Part shown: one piece after another, positions 25,470 to 33,462 of the stretch
Numbering within the stretch: the stretch's first letter is position 1
Layout: every line of letters begins with the position of its first letter
DNA from: Neobacillus cucumis
GTDB taxonomy: Bacteria; Bacillota; Bacilli; Bacillales; Cytobacillaceae
Assembly: GCF_016908975.1 (NCBI RefSeq)
Contig: NZ_JAFBEX010000003.1
Coordinates: forward strand, 288,465-352,464
DNA: 64,000 bases
Direction of reading: 5' to 3'
Program-made: the position numbers and the translations under genes
The notes under the pieces: generated by a model
What the model was told of the DNA's origin: nothing
What the model saw: only the letters and a program-made list of their open reading frames with translations
The model's database searches: none

Positions 25470-25618
25470 TTATCGTACCGCCTCGGATTAATAATCATGG
25501 CAAAATGTTTAGCAACTTCGGGGCTATTCTTAATCATTTCTTCGTAGTCTTTTCGAATAGCATCGTCTTTTAACATTTTTGCTGTTTCTTGCAACCATAT
25601 TAATTCTTTATGGTCCAT
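25466..25618 (-). CDS. Hypothetical 50-aa protein, small-gene operon
   Basis: MDHKELIWLQETAKMLKDDAIRKDYEEMIKNSPEVAKHF ends in NPRRYDK. GGGGGCG lies a few bases before the ATG and its stop overlaps the next start (ATGA). Its place in an unbroken chain of coupled genes argues that it is real. Family unknown. Confidence 0.55.
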   Translation of the reverse strand: MDHKELIWLQETAKMLKDDAIRKDYEEMIKNSPEVAKHFAMIINPRRYDK

Positions 25619-25633
25619 TGTCGCCCCCCAGTG

Positions 25634-25858
25634 TTATCGCAGGATTTCGGATGCTTTTAGGCATCCATAAGCATAATCACTTTCATCCATTAATTTTTGT
25701 ACTGATTCCTTGATTACTTCTACATAATCAGAATTACTATTTTCGTACATTTCAAGCCATATACGATGCCAATTTAATGTTCTTCGCCAATGTTTATACT
25801 CAGTTTCAAGGTGCTCTATGACGAGATCTAATTGCGAACCATTGTAATTATTGCTCAT
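25634..25858 (-). CDS. Hypothetical protein, 74 aa, small-gene operon
   Basis: Not recognised. Helical and acidic, with DLVIEHLETEYKHWRRTLNWHRIWLEMYENSNSDY and YAYGCLKASEILR. It overlaps the end of the upstream gene by 11 bp, so it is probably translated by reinitiation. Confidence 0.55.
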   Translation of the reverse strand: MSNNYNGSQLDLVIEHLETEYKHWRRTLNWHRIWLEMYENSNSDYVEVIKESVQKLMDESDYAYGCLKASEILR

Positions 25859-26138
25859 TCTCGTTCTCTTTCAAATCATAGCGTGATAATGATTCCACAT
25901 CACGAACTTCAACGGCAGTAACGTAATCAACTGGCTCGAACATAACAGTTGTATATTTTTTTCCTTCCAGTATTCCAGTTACTTTTACAAGAGTTGCCCC
26001 GACAGGAATATAATTGAACGCTACGATTGAACCCTCTTTTAACTCTTCATTAGTGGTAAATCTGCATAGTTTACTGCTTGTACCAATAAAATAATAAGCA
26101 AATTTTGGTTCATAATCCCATAGTTCACCTATCATCAT
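25848..26138 (-). CDS. Hypothetical protein, 96 aa, small-gene operon
   Basis: Not recognised. It looks beta-rich (FAYYFIGTSSKLCRFTTNEELKEGSIVAFNYIPVGATLVKVTGILEGKKYTTVMFEPVDYVTAVEVRD), suggesting a small barrel. The start overlaps the stop of the upstream gene by ATGATGA-type coupling. Confidence 0.58.
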   Translation of the reverse strand: MMIGELWDYEPKFAYYFIGTSSKLCRFTTNEELKEGSIVAFNYIPVGATLVKVTGILEGKKYTTVMFEPVDYVTAVEVRDVESLSRYDLKENENEQ

Positions 26139-26434
26139 TTATTTTTGTCCTCCTCGAAGATGTGCTCCCAACCTTCGGATCCTTCTTGAAAATAGTAGGG
26201 AGAACGGTTAACAATATTTACGAAGTGTGCCGTTTTTACATCAACAATAGGTTTATGCGGTTTATCAATCAAACCATCTTTTAGCAGCTCGTTTGCGGTC
26301 AATTCCATCCACTTTTCAAACATCGCAACTAATATGTCAGGGTCGGTTGAACGAAGATCCTCACTCATTCCCATGCGGTCATCCATATCACGAATAATAG
26401 CTTTTACAATGCGTACCTGAATCGGTTCAATCAT
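26135..26434 (-). CDS. Hypothetical protein, 99 aa, small-gene operon
   Basis: Not recognised. VRIVKAIIRDMDDRMGMSEDLRSTDPDILVAMFEKWMELTANELLKDGLIDK is followed by a second segment (VDVKTAHFVNIVNRSPYYFQEGSEGWEHIFEEDKNK). It overlaps the 28-aa ORF upstream by 8 bp and the next gene by 4 bp. Confidence 0.58.
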   Translation of the reverse strand: MIEPIQVRIVKAIIRDMDDRMGMSEDLRSTDPDILVAMFEKWMELTANELLKDGLIDKPHKPIVDVKTAHFVNIVNRSPYYFQEGSEGWEHIFEEDKNK

Positions 26435-26513
26435 TTTTTCTCACCATCTCTTCCAGCAATATTCCACCTAACATCTCATGAATTAGAACCATCGACCTTT
26501 CCTCCCAATTCAT
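26427..26513 (-). CDS. 28-aa micro-ORF coupling two small genes
   Basis: MNWEERSMVLIHEMLGGILLEEMVRKND. The ATG overlaps the stop of the gene before it (TGATG) and the end overlaps the next gene, so the chain of coupled genes stays unbroken. A GGGAGG site lies inside it, 8 nt before its internal second Met. It may be a real micropeptide or only a coupling device. Confidence 0.35.
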   Translation of the reverse strand: MNWEERSMVLIHEMLGGILLEEMVRKND

Positions 26514-26713
26514 CAATATTCAATACTTCTGATTTCCTTCTTTAATTGTTCAACAAATTCTTCAAGTCTTTTTATTCCTATTACTGGGGATTGGGACATC
26601 TTAATTGTAGCGAGAATAGAAGTTAATCTCATAAGAACCTTCATTTTTTCATGGTGTATGGCCATGTTTAATTTAAACTTCTCTAAATTAGTCAAAGGCT
26701 TACCTCCTAGCAT
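26513..26713 (-). CDS. Hypothetical protein, 66 aa, small-gene operon
   Basis: Not recognised. Helical and basic (NLEKFKLNMAIHHEKMKVLMRLTSILATIKMSQSPVIGIKRLEEFVEQLKKEIRSIEY), possibly an oligomerising or DNA-binding peptide. It starts 3 bp after the YolD-like gene; AGGAGGT lies within the end of that gene. Confidence 0.55.
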   Translation of the reverse strand: MLGGKPLTNLEKFKLNMAIHHEKMKVLMRLTSILATIKMSQSPVIGIKRLEEFVEQLKKEIRSIEY

Positions 26714-26715
26714 TC

Positions 26716-27063
26716 TTAATGGCTATTACCATTGCTAATTGCAATAACACTAGTAATATTAAAAAATCCTACTTTGAATTTGGAATTAAACTCGTCCTCA
26801 ATGACAATGTTTTTTTCTATTGGGTTCACTTTCTTTACTTTACAAACCCTTTTGGTAAAATAGCCGTCCTTCCACGTCGTGATCTCAACAAAGCTTCCTT
26901 GAGTAAGGCTTTCCTGTAATAATCGTTCCATTTCTTCAATTTGTTCTTCGTTTAATGTGGGGCGTGGTTGTTTATTGTCCTCACTAAACATTTGCCTAGT
27001 TGCTTTTACATTTTCGGGCATCATGAAACCATACCATTTCTTCATACCACTGTCACGTATCAC
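26716..27063 (-). CDS. YolD-like family protein
   Basis: VIRDSGMKKWYGFMMPENVKATRQMF...RPTLNEEQIEEMERLLQESLTQGSFVEITTWKDGYFTKRVCKVKKVNPIEKNIVIEDEF follows the YolD pattern (IRDrG..KW..mMlPEH.., then a small barrel). YolD proteins usually pair with a Y-family DNA polymerase (UvrX/YqjW type) in phages and elements. No polymerase is present here, so this one is an orphan. The GTG start before IRDSG has AGGAG 10 nt upstream (115 aa). A longer reading would overlap the upstream gene. Confidence 0.78.
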   Translation of the reverse strand: MIRDSGMKKWYGFMMPENVKATRQMFSEDNKQPRPTLNEEQIEEMERLLQESLTQGSFVEITTWKDGYFTKRVCKVKKVNPIEKNIVIEDEFNSKFKVGFFNITSVIAISNGNSH

Positions 27064-27085
27064 TGATAACACACTCCTGATTGTT

Positions 27086-27421
27086 TTATGCCCACTTTTG
27101 TTTATTGATAAAAAACTTTCGGTTTTCATTGAACCAGCTGTGGGTTGCCAAAAAGACTTCATGGCTTAACTCTACAAATATTGTGTCAGGGTCGACTCCA
27201 AGACCAAGCATGTCCAGAAGATAATCGGCTCTCCGTTTTAAGCATTGTTTGCTATAAACTTCAAACATATGGGACACCTCCAAAAAATATAGGTAGAGGT
27301 ACTCTTCAACATCCTTTTCTTGATATAGCCCCCAGATGTAATAACCACGAAGCTTATTCCTATTGAATGCTTGGATTGAGGTGATTTTGAAATAGTAGTT
27401 TTCCGATTCGATAGTCACCAA
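27086..27421 (-). CDS. Hypothetical protein, 111 aa, first gene of the small-gene operon
   Basis: Not recognised. It begins MVTIESENYYFKITSIQAFNRNKLRGYYIWGLYQEKDVEEYLYLYFLEVSHMFEVYSKQCLKRR, is rich in Tyr and Phe, and ends basic. AAGGAG lies 7 nt before the start. It is the promoter-proximal gene of the leftward operon, facing the divergent 327-aa gene. Confidence 0.6.
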   Translation of the reverse strand: MVTIESENYYFKITSIQAFNRNKLRGYYIWGLYQEKDVEEYLYLYFLEVSHMFEVYSKQCLKRRADYLLDMLGLGVDPDTIFVELSHEVFLATHSWFNENRKFFINKQKWA

Positions 27422-27481
27422 CTCCTTCTTTAAAGAATTCTTCTCTATTATTTTATAGGAACTGGTGTTCTATTTTCAATC

Positions 27482-27495
27482 ACACTATATAGTGT
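27482..27495. promoter_or_regulatory. 14-bp perfect palindrome in a divergent promoter region
   Basis: ACACTATATAGTGT lies in the AT-rich 160-bp gap between the leftward small-gene operon and the rightward 327-aa gene. A half-site repeat AACACTACT follows at 27501. It is a plausible operator for a small element-encoded repressor, such as one of the two ribbon-helix-helix-like proteins. Confidence 0.45.
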
Positions 27496-27580
27496 TTTTT
27501 TAACACTACTCCTACATTTACCATGTTCAAATTTGATACTATTTTTTATCATTAGGACAACAAGAATTTAGAGGTGCATT

Positions 27581-28564
27581 ATGTCCTGGGAAGATTTATT
27601 TTCAAAATATAAAAAATACAATTATGGTAAAAAACTCGTTTTGTTTAATCAACTGTTTAATTGGCATAGAAAAAAACGAATGATTCGTCGAAATCGTGGA
27701 CCATTTGATCCGATGATTCTCCATGAAACTTTGAGATTTAAACATGATAAATTAAAACAAGTTGCATACTATTACATTATGAAAGCACAAAAAGAAAAGC
27801 CGTTCATTGATGGAACAGCAATTGAAAAACGAATATATGAAACGGAAGCGGTAATTAAAAAACAAAAGTTAGAACAGAACGTTTTTAACACTAAAATAAT
27901 TGATAAATATTTATTTATTGCACACCAAATAAAATCGCTAGCACCAAAAGACAAAAAAGTAACGATACATAAGAACACCGATTTAATTAGTTCATTGAGC
28001 GATTCGGACCTAGAAATTTTATTTGAGAATGTATGCGAATCCTTAATAGCAGACTTTAAGTATCTGGATGATAAATTAAAAGAAGATTTACAAGAAACAA
28101 TTGCTTTTGCCGCTGAATTTTATGTAATTCATATCCAGCATAAAAAAATTGAAAACATTATTGTGGATTCATTAGTAAAAGAAATTGATAATGCCCCATT
28201 GGATGTACTGGACAAAAAAATAATGTCCTATTATTCTCAAGTTTCAAAAATGCATAGTGAAAAGGATACATACGAAGAAGCTATTAGAGAAGTTAAGATA
28301 TTGGAAGTAGTCCAGGAAGAAGCAAATCCACGAAAAGGATATAAGAAACTACGGGAGATATTTACAAAGAATTTACAAGAGGCTATAGAAAAATCCGATT
28401 ACAAAACTATTAAAAGTTTCATTGAAGATTTCGGAGAAATATGGGAGTGGGAAGATCATGACCATATACGACGAATGGTAAAAGGAAAAGTAGCACTTAC
28501 TGCGGAAGATATATATGTGATAATTACAGAAATGGAAATACCATCTAAAGAGTTGTTTAAATAA
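27581..28564 (+). CDS. Hypothetical protein, 327 aa, helical and basic
   Basis: Not recognised. The N-terminus is very basic (WEDLFSKYKKYNYGKKLVLFNQLFNWHRKKRMIRRNRG). The rest is a long helical protein with coiled-coil-like segments (YETEAVIKKQKLEQNVFNTKIIDKYL, EKDTYEEAIREVKILEVVQEE). No membrane segment. GAGGTG lies 4 nt before the ATG. It stands alone with its own terminator, between the divergent small-gene operon and the recombination genes. Confidence 0.62.
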   Translation: MSWEDLFSKYKKYNYGKKLVLFNQLFNWHRKKRMIRRNRGPFDPMILHETLRFKHDKLKQVAYYYIMKAQKEKPFIDGTAIEKRIYETEAVIKKQKLEQNVFNTKIIDKYLFIAHQIKSLAPKDKKVTIHKNTDLISSLSDSDLEILFENVCESLIADFKYLDDKLKEDLQETIAFAAEFYVIHIQHKKIENIIVDSLVKEIDNAPLDVLDKKIMSYYSQVSKMHSEKDTYEEAIREVKILEVVQEEANPRKGYKKLREIFTKNLQEAIEKSDYKTIKSFIEDFGEIWEWEDHDHIRRMVKGKVALTAEDIYVIITEMEIPSKELFK

Positions 28565-28603
28565 ATGATGAATTGACTATTATAACATAATTTTAGACTT
28601 TTA

Positions 28604-28633
28604 GGAAGGCATATAATGCTTTCCCTTTTTTTT
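28604..28633 (+). terminator. Terminator after the 327-aa gene
   Basis: GGAAGGCAT / ATGCTTTCC with a 3-nt loop (one G-T pair) followed by eight T. Confidence 0.82.
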
Positions 28634-28789
28634 ATCTAAAATATAAAATGGAATCCTCAATATGAATCAAAGTTTTTAACGATTGAAGTCGAAAATCTCC
28701 CCCTTGATACGAACTAATGTTTGGGGTACAATCGATATAAATAGATCATATGTTCGTGTTTTATCAAAAAAAGGAGAGTGAGATTTCCA

Positions 28790-28987
28790 ATGACAAATGT
28801 TTTTAGGAACACAGAACGGCTCGGTGTTTACATGACTCCTGACCTAAAAGAGCAACTATTCACAATTAGTCAAGAGACTGGGATTTCACTTAATAATCTT
28901 AGCTTGATTGCTATTACTAGTTTAGTGGCCAACTACCAGGAACACGGTCAATCCATTTTTGTGGAGATTGTAAAAATGAGGAAATAA
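28790..28987 (+). CDS. Small ribbon-helix-helix-like protein 1
   Basis: This 65-aa protein (RLGVYMTPDLKEQLFTISQETGISLNNLSLIAITSLVANYQEHGQSIFVEIV) has the pattern of a beta strand followed by two helices seen in RHH/CopG regulators. Its sequence is clearly paralogous to the next gene (x-PDLK-x...ETx-x-x...L...SL-ANY...FV-x). The Met of MTNVF is the likely start; a GTG 12 bp earlier falls too close to the GGAGAG site. It probably regulates the recombination genes or excision. Confidence 0.6.
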   Translation: MTNVFRNTERLGVYMTPDLKEQLFTISQETGISLNNLSLIAITSLVANYQEHGQSIFVEIVKMRK

Positions 28988-29084
28988 CGAACGGTTAAGT
29001 CAAAATAACCATTCTTTCTCTTTTTGTAACCATCGAAACGCAATATGCGTGTTCTTATGAACAAATTGTATAGGAGGAGAATTA

Positions 29085-29288
29085 ATGCAGAGATTATGTT
29101 TTCCAATACCACCTGACCTAAAAAAACGTTTTGAAATCATGTGCGAAGAAACCAAACTCCAACAATCCCAGCTAATGTTAATGGCTTTACATTCCCTTCT
29201 CGCAAATTATGAGTCGAAGGGGTCATTTATTTTTGTTGATCTGATCGCACCTGAACATCGGGAGAGTCGCAAAAAAAAATCACCATAG
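29085..29288 (+). CDS. Small ribbon-helix-helix-like protein 2
   Basis: This is a 67-aa paralog of the preceding gene: RLCFPIPPDLKKRFEIMCEETKLQQSQLMLMALHSLLANYESKGSFIFVDLIAPEHRESRKKKSP, with a basic tail. AGGAGG lies 8 nt before the ATG. It is 48 bp upstream of the first recombinase and may act as an excisionase-like or regulatory partner. Two paralogs in tandem could form a heterodimer. Confidence 0.6.
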   Translation: MQRLCFPIPPDLKKRFEIMCEETKLQQSQLMLMALHSLLANYESKGSFIFVDLIAPEHRESRKKKSP

Positions 29289-29336
29289 ATAATTCGGTGT
29301 AAAAGCTAAAACAAATAATATCTAGGAGAGATTACT

Positions 29337-30638
29337 ATGAGTTGCAAGGATAATAGATTTGTAGTGGTCGAATACACTGCCTTTTATTACGCAAATGAAA
29401 GGGAATTCAGCGAAAAGGTCATTGGAATCGGAGTAAGAGATCAAACAACTGGATTAGTGTATCCATGTCCCCCTTTAATAAATTTTATAAAAACTAAATA
29501 TAGAGGCAAATCTAGGGGGCTTAGTACACAAAGGAATGCTGCTTATGAAATCACTAAGTTCTTGAACTATTTAACAAAACAAACACAACTAGGTGTTCAA
29601 GAATTCCAAGATTTAATTGAAAAAGGTCTACTTGGATTGAGACGTACCCATGCTTCCCATTACATATCTTTTTTATCAATGAGAGCTAGAAGTGAAGAAC
29701 TTTCATCTAGCTATGTATTTCGTGTGGAAACATACCTCATTTCATTTTATGACTGGTTAGTTAAAAACAACATCGTAAGTGAAGCTATAAACTTTGCTGA
29801 CGGCTCACCTTTTGATGATTTGGAATTAGGCACAATTTATCCTGGCAGAGATGAAAATGTTCGTGAAAATCTTGTTGATTTTGGCGAAAATCGATTAGAG
29901 CTACTTCAGAGATTTATTAAAATATCCCAAGATGTTGCCCCTGAAATCACACTAGGCATCTGCTTTGAGTTATTTGGAGGGGTTAGAACAGGCGGAGTTG
30001 TCAATTTGACTAAAGATGCATTAGAATCCCCTAATTATTGGAATGAACAAGATCTTGGCGAAACTAAATTTATCTTAAAGATTAGAGACAGGCAATCACA
30101 ACTATTTGGCAAGAAAAGAAACCTACAACATGAAGGAGTGAAAGTTCCTCGCAACCAATCTTTGTTGGTCAATCCTCTTCTCTCTAAGATTTATAAAGAA
30201 CATAAAGAGTATTTAAAGCGATTAGAAAATAGGAAAAAAATCATAAACAACAATGCATTGTTCGTGAATCCGAGGACTGGAGAACCAATAACAGGAAAAA
30301 CTTATAAAGAACTGTTTAACAAAGTTAAAATGGCCTTTATAAAAAGCCTAGTTGACGAAGGCCGAACAGAAGAGGTCTTATTTCTCACTGATAAGCCATG
30401 GTCGACTCATATTTGTAGAGGTGTTTTTACAAACATTCTTCTGGAAATGGGTGCTAGCGTTACAGAGGTGGCTATCGCAAGAGGGGATAAGAATTTAAAG
30501 TCTCTTTTAAAATATGTAGAGGAAAAAAATGCTTTAAAACTGACAAAAGAAGCTATCGAAAAAATAAGAAAAGCTGCAGAAGTTCAGGAAGCAACAATTG
30601 ACGATGGATTAATTTACAGTTTTAAACTGGCGGGGTAA
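29337..30638 (+). CDS. Tyrosine recombinase 1 of the trio (TnpA-like)
   Basis: 433 aa. The N-terminal core-binding part contains STQRNAAYEITKFLNYLTKQ and SSSYVFRVETYLISFYDWLVKNN. The catalytic part shows the first Arg in ELFGGVRTGGVVNL near 212, H-x-x-R in STHICRGVFTNILLEMG near 358, and the nucleophile Tyr in SLLKYVEEKN near 392. The usual second His/Trp is Asp here (RGDKNLKS). These proteins cut and join DNA at the element ends. AGGAGAG precedes the ATG. The next gene starts 7 bp after its stop, so the trio is one operon. Confidence 0.88.
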   Translation: MSCKDNRFVVVEYTAFYYANEREFSEKVIGIGVRDQTTGLVYPCPPLINFIKTKYRGKSRGLSTQRNAAYEITKFLNYLTKQTQLGVQEFQDLIEKGLLGLRRTHASHYISFLSMRARSEELSSSYVFRVETYLISFYDWLVKNNIVSEAINFADGSPFDDLELGTIYPGRDENVRENLVDFGENRLELLQRFIKISQDVAPEITLGICFELFGGVRTGGVVNLTKDALESPNYWNEQDLGETKFILKIRDRQSQLFGKKRNLQHEGVKVPRNQSLLVNPLLSKIYKEHKEYLKRLENRKKIINNNALFVNPRTGEPITGKTYKELFNKVKMAFIKSLVDEGRTEEVLFLTDKPWSTHICRGVFTNILLEMGASVTEVAIARGDKNLKSLLKYVEEKNALKLTKEAIEKIRKAAEVQEATIDDGLIYSFKLAG

Positions 30639-30644
30639 TCAAAA

Positions 30645-33452
30645 ATGAGCATAACACCTATTACTATGATTGAGGCAGTAGAGCATTTGGAAGGGTTTCA
30701 AAATAAATTAACTGAATTATCGTCTTACAATGAAATCTACAAAACATTAAATGCTATAAAAGTGGAAAATCCAGAACTAAATTTCGGGACAAAATTATTG
30801 AGACGCTTAGGAAATGAAGGCGTTGTTTCAACAGCTCAAGATAAAGAACGGATACTATATTCCCTTTATTCCATTGCTCTATATCAACTCTGTTATAAAG
30901 AATTAAAAAAGCATTACTACACGGTCAAAGAGGTATTATTAGAGCTCTGTTTTAGCAAAAAATCGCAAAATTTATACCAATATTCTTATGACCAAAAGTT
31001 CTATTCACTTCATAATAATGGACACATGAACATGGTATTGTTAGACCATAAAATCGAAAAAAATAATATATTCATTCTTAAAAGTGAGGTTGAACGATTT
31101 AAGAATGAATATATTTCTTGGCCAGAGGCAGCAAACCAAGCAGGTATTACAATGGATTCGTTTAAACACTGGATGATGAGTTATTCAAAAGTTATTATCA
31201 GGCTAAAGAATGATACGGACTATTTCTATATTTACAGAAAAGATTGGACGTTATTCTTAAAAGAGAAAAAAAATATTGGTTATATTTCTAGAGCACAGGT
31301 CGCAAAAGCTTTAGGTGTAACTGAACCTACCGTTGATAAAGTAATATCTATTTACAATATTGCACCTATAAAAAGAGACGGAGATAATATTACAAACTAC
31401 TTCAAACAAGAAGATGTAAATAGACTGATCAAAAGACAAAATCAATTATGGCTACAATTTAGAAAAAAATATTTTTCCTCGAAAGAGGCAACAAGTATAC
31501 TAGGCATCAGCTCCATTTCACTTCGTTCCAAAAATTACAATGACAAAATTCGGTCATTTATTGTTCCACCATTAATCTCAATAAATCGTGATGAAATTAA
31601 TTTTCGAAAAGGTGGAGGTTGGTTTATTTACCTTAAAAAAGATGTATTAGTGGTTAATCAACAGCGTGAATTACCTCGTTGGGTAGAAAAGGTGTTAATA
31701 GATATAATTCACCAATCGGACCAGGTTACATTTAAAACCTTCGAAACAGCCTTGAAGGAAGCTAAAATCTCATTCAGTGATAAAGGAAAAAAAACCGAAC
31801 AGTATTGGCACCAGTATGTAAAGAAAAAAATTACTAATAGTAAGGCTACTGATGATACTAAAAGAAAAGAAATAAGGAAATATATAACCACGACTATTAA
31901 ACTAACAAAAATGACATTATTACAAGAGATTTTTGATTTCACAGAAAATGAAATCAATATGTCCGTATTTAATTCAACAACTGAATCAACTGTCCAAACG
32001 GAAATGTATAAATTTTTAAAAGTAATCTCCAAAACAAGAAACAATTCAAGTTTGCCAATCAGTTTTAAATTTAACAAGTTGAAGAATATCTATAAAAAAA
32101 ATAATAAGGAAGAAAAAAAAGAAAAAACGATTTACCCAACAAAGCAGTACATTGACTTACTGGATTTTTCGTGTGACATTCAAGAACGTAAATTAAGGGC
32201 TATAGAAGATATTCGTAAGCAATTTAATGGTGAAAGTCACAGTAATAGAGATTCATCTTGGTTATATGTCCTTCTCCATTTAAATAACACTTGGCGACAT
32301 TATGACGTTACTCTCTTTCCTCGTATTACACTAAAAGGAACAGCCTTTGAGCAAATGGATCCATTAGACGCTTTAAACTGGATAGAAAAAAATGACTTAA
32401 CCGAACTTGAAACTTCAAACATTATCAATCACGTGAAATCCATTCCATTTAAACACTCTAAAACAAAGAAAAAACGATATTTCTTTTGTTCTGAAGATTT
32501 ATCTAGTGCATTTGCTTTAGCAGTGGTATTATGCGAGCTTCGCTGCAGAATTTGCCAACCTTTAATGGACACTGTAATAGACTTTGGTAACAACAGAAAT
32601 TTTAAAGAATCACAAAAAAAAACATTTTTTGAAGGATTCAAACATCAAGATTTTAACTTTATGTCAAAGCAAATGAATCGAACTCTTATTAGTTATATTT
32701 ACAGTATTATTAAAAATCTCACTAACCGTAATCCCGTCGAAATAACAAAATATATAAGGAGTCATGCAAGCGAAGAAACAACCAATATTTATATTCAAAT
32801 TCCTCAAGAACAATTGGATTTTATTTCAAACCAATTGTTTTTGAAAGGCCATTTTGGCTATGCCTACGATGCGTTGTGTGAACTAATCTTACCTGAAAAA
32901 ATGGAGAACATGGATATAAAAAATAGAAATGCCTTATTAATAAAAAATGTGTTCGGAGACGCTTTTCAAATCGAACAAACAGCTCGCTACATGAACCGTT
33001 TAACGAAAGAGCAGCAATCTGTACGTAAAGTGTTAGAAGGCCTCTCACTCGAAGAAAGGGTTGAATTGTCCAACTCTATCAAATTGGGGTTACAGCCTGC
33101 CAAAAAAGAAGGTTATCAATGTATTTTTAAATCATGTAGGAACAAAGAAATCGATTGTGATAAATGCCCCTTTTCTGTGCCCAATTTTTATGCTCTTTCA
33201 CAATTAGAAGAGGATTTTTATCTACAGTTAAATGAGTACAAAGAAAAATTCAACTCAACAGATAAAGACGGAGAAAAAATTCGTTTATCAAATATTTTAT
33301 ATTCCTACATCCACTTAATTGGGGTAGCTGTAAATAAATTTGGGAGCGAAACTGTTTCCGCATTTTTCAAAAATGGACTAGATGGTGTAAAGAATGAGTT
33401 AGCAGCACTTCCAAGCTCAAAAGAGCTTGTAACAATACCAGAGATAAAGTAG
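30645..33452 (+). CDS. Large recombinase-like protein 2 of the trio (TnpB-like)
   Basis: 935 aa, long for a tyrosine recombinase. A helix-turn-helix-like segment YISRAQVAKALGVTEPTVDKVISIY lies near 211-236. The C-terminal third has a possible catalytic-domain remnant: ELRCRICQPLMDT near 630 (first Arg) and IRSHASEETTNIYIQIP near 705 (H and Tyr positions of GH...t..Y). Four Cys near 825 (CIFKSCRNKEIDCDKC) may form a zinc knuckle. In Tn554-type sets TnpB works together with TnpA. Whether this one is active is not clear. Confidence 0.75.
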   Translation: MSITPITMIEAVEHLEGFQNKLTELSSYNEIYKTLNAIKVENPELNFGTKLLRRLGNEGVVSTAQDKERILYSLYSIALYQLCYKELKKHYYTVKEVLLELCFSKKSQNLYQYSYDQKFYSLHNNGHMNMVLLDHKIEKNNIFILKSEVERFKNEYISWPEAANQAGITMDSFKHWMMSYSKVIIRLKNDTDYFYIYRKDWTLFLKEKKNIGYISRAQVAKALGVTEPTVDKVISIYNIAPIKRDGDNITNYFKQEDVNRLIKRQNQLWLQFRKKYFSSKEATSILGISSISLRSKNYNDKIRSFIVPPLISINRDEINFRKGGGWFIYLKKDVLVVNQQRELPRWVEKVLIDIIHQSDQVTFKTFETALKEAKISFSDKGKKTEQYWHQYVKKKITNSKATDDTKRKEIRKYITTTIKLTKMTLLQEIFDFTENEINMSVFNSTTESTVQTEMYKFLKVISKTRNNSSLPISFKFNKLKNIYKKNNKEEKKEKTIYPTKQYIDLLDFSCDIQERKLRAIEDIRKQFNGESHSNRDSSWLYVLLHLNNTWRHYDVTLFPRITLKGTAFEQMDPLDALNWIEKNDLTELETSNIINHVKSIPFKHSKTKKKRYFFCSEDLSSAFALAVVLCELRCRICQPLMDTVIDFGNNRNFKESQKKTFFEGFKHQDFNFMSKQMNRTLISYIYSIIKNLTNRNPVEITKYIRSHASEETTNIYIQIPQEQLDFISNQLFLKGHFGYAYDALCELILPEKMENMDIKNRNALLIKNVFGDAFQIEQTARYMNRLTKEQQSVRKVLEGLSLEERVELSNSIKLGLQPAKKEGYQCIFKSCRNKEIDCDKCPFSVPNFYALSQLEEDFYLQLNEYKEKFNSTDKDGEKIRLSNILYSYIHLIGVAVNKFGSETVSAFFKNGLDGVKNELAALPSSKELVTIPEIK

Positions 33453-33462
33453 GTGAACAAAG

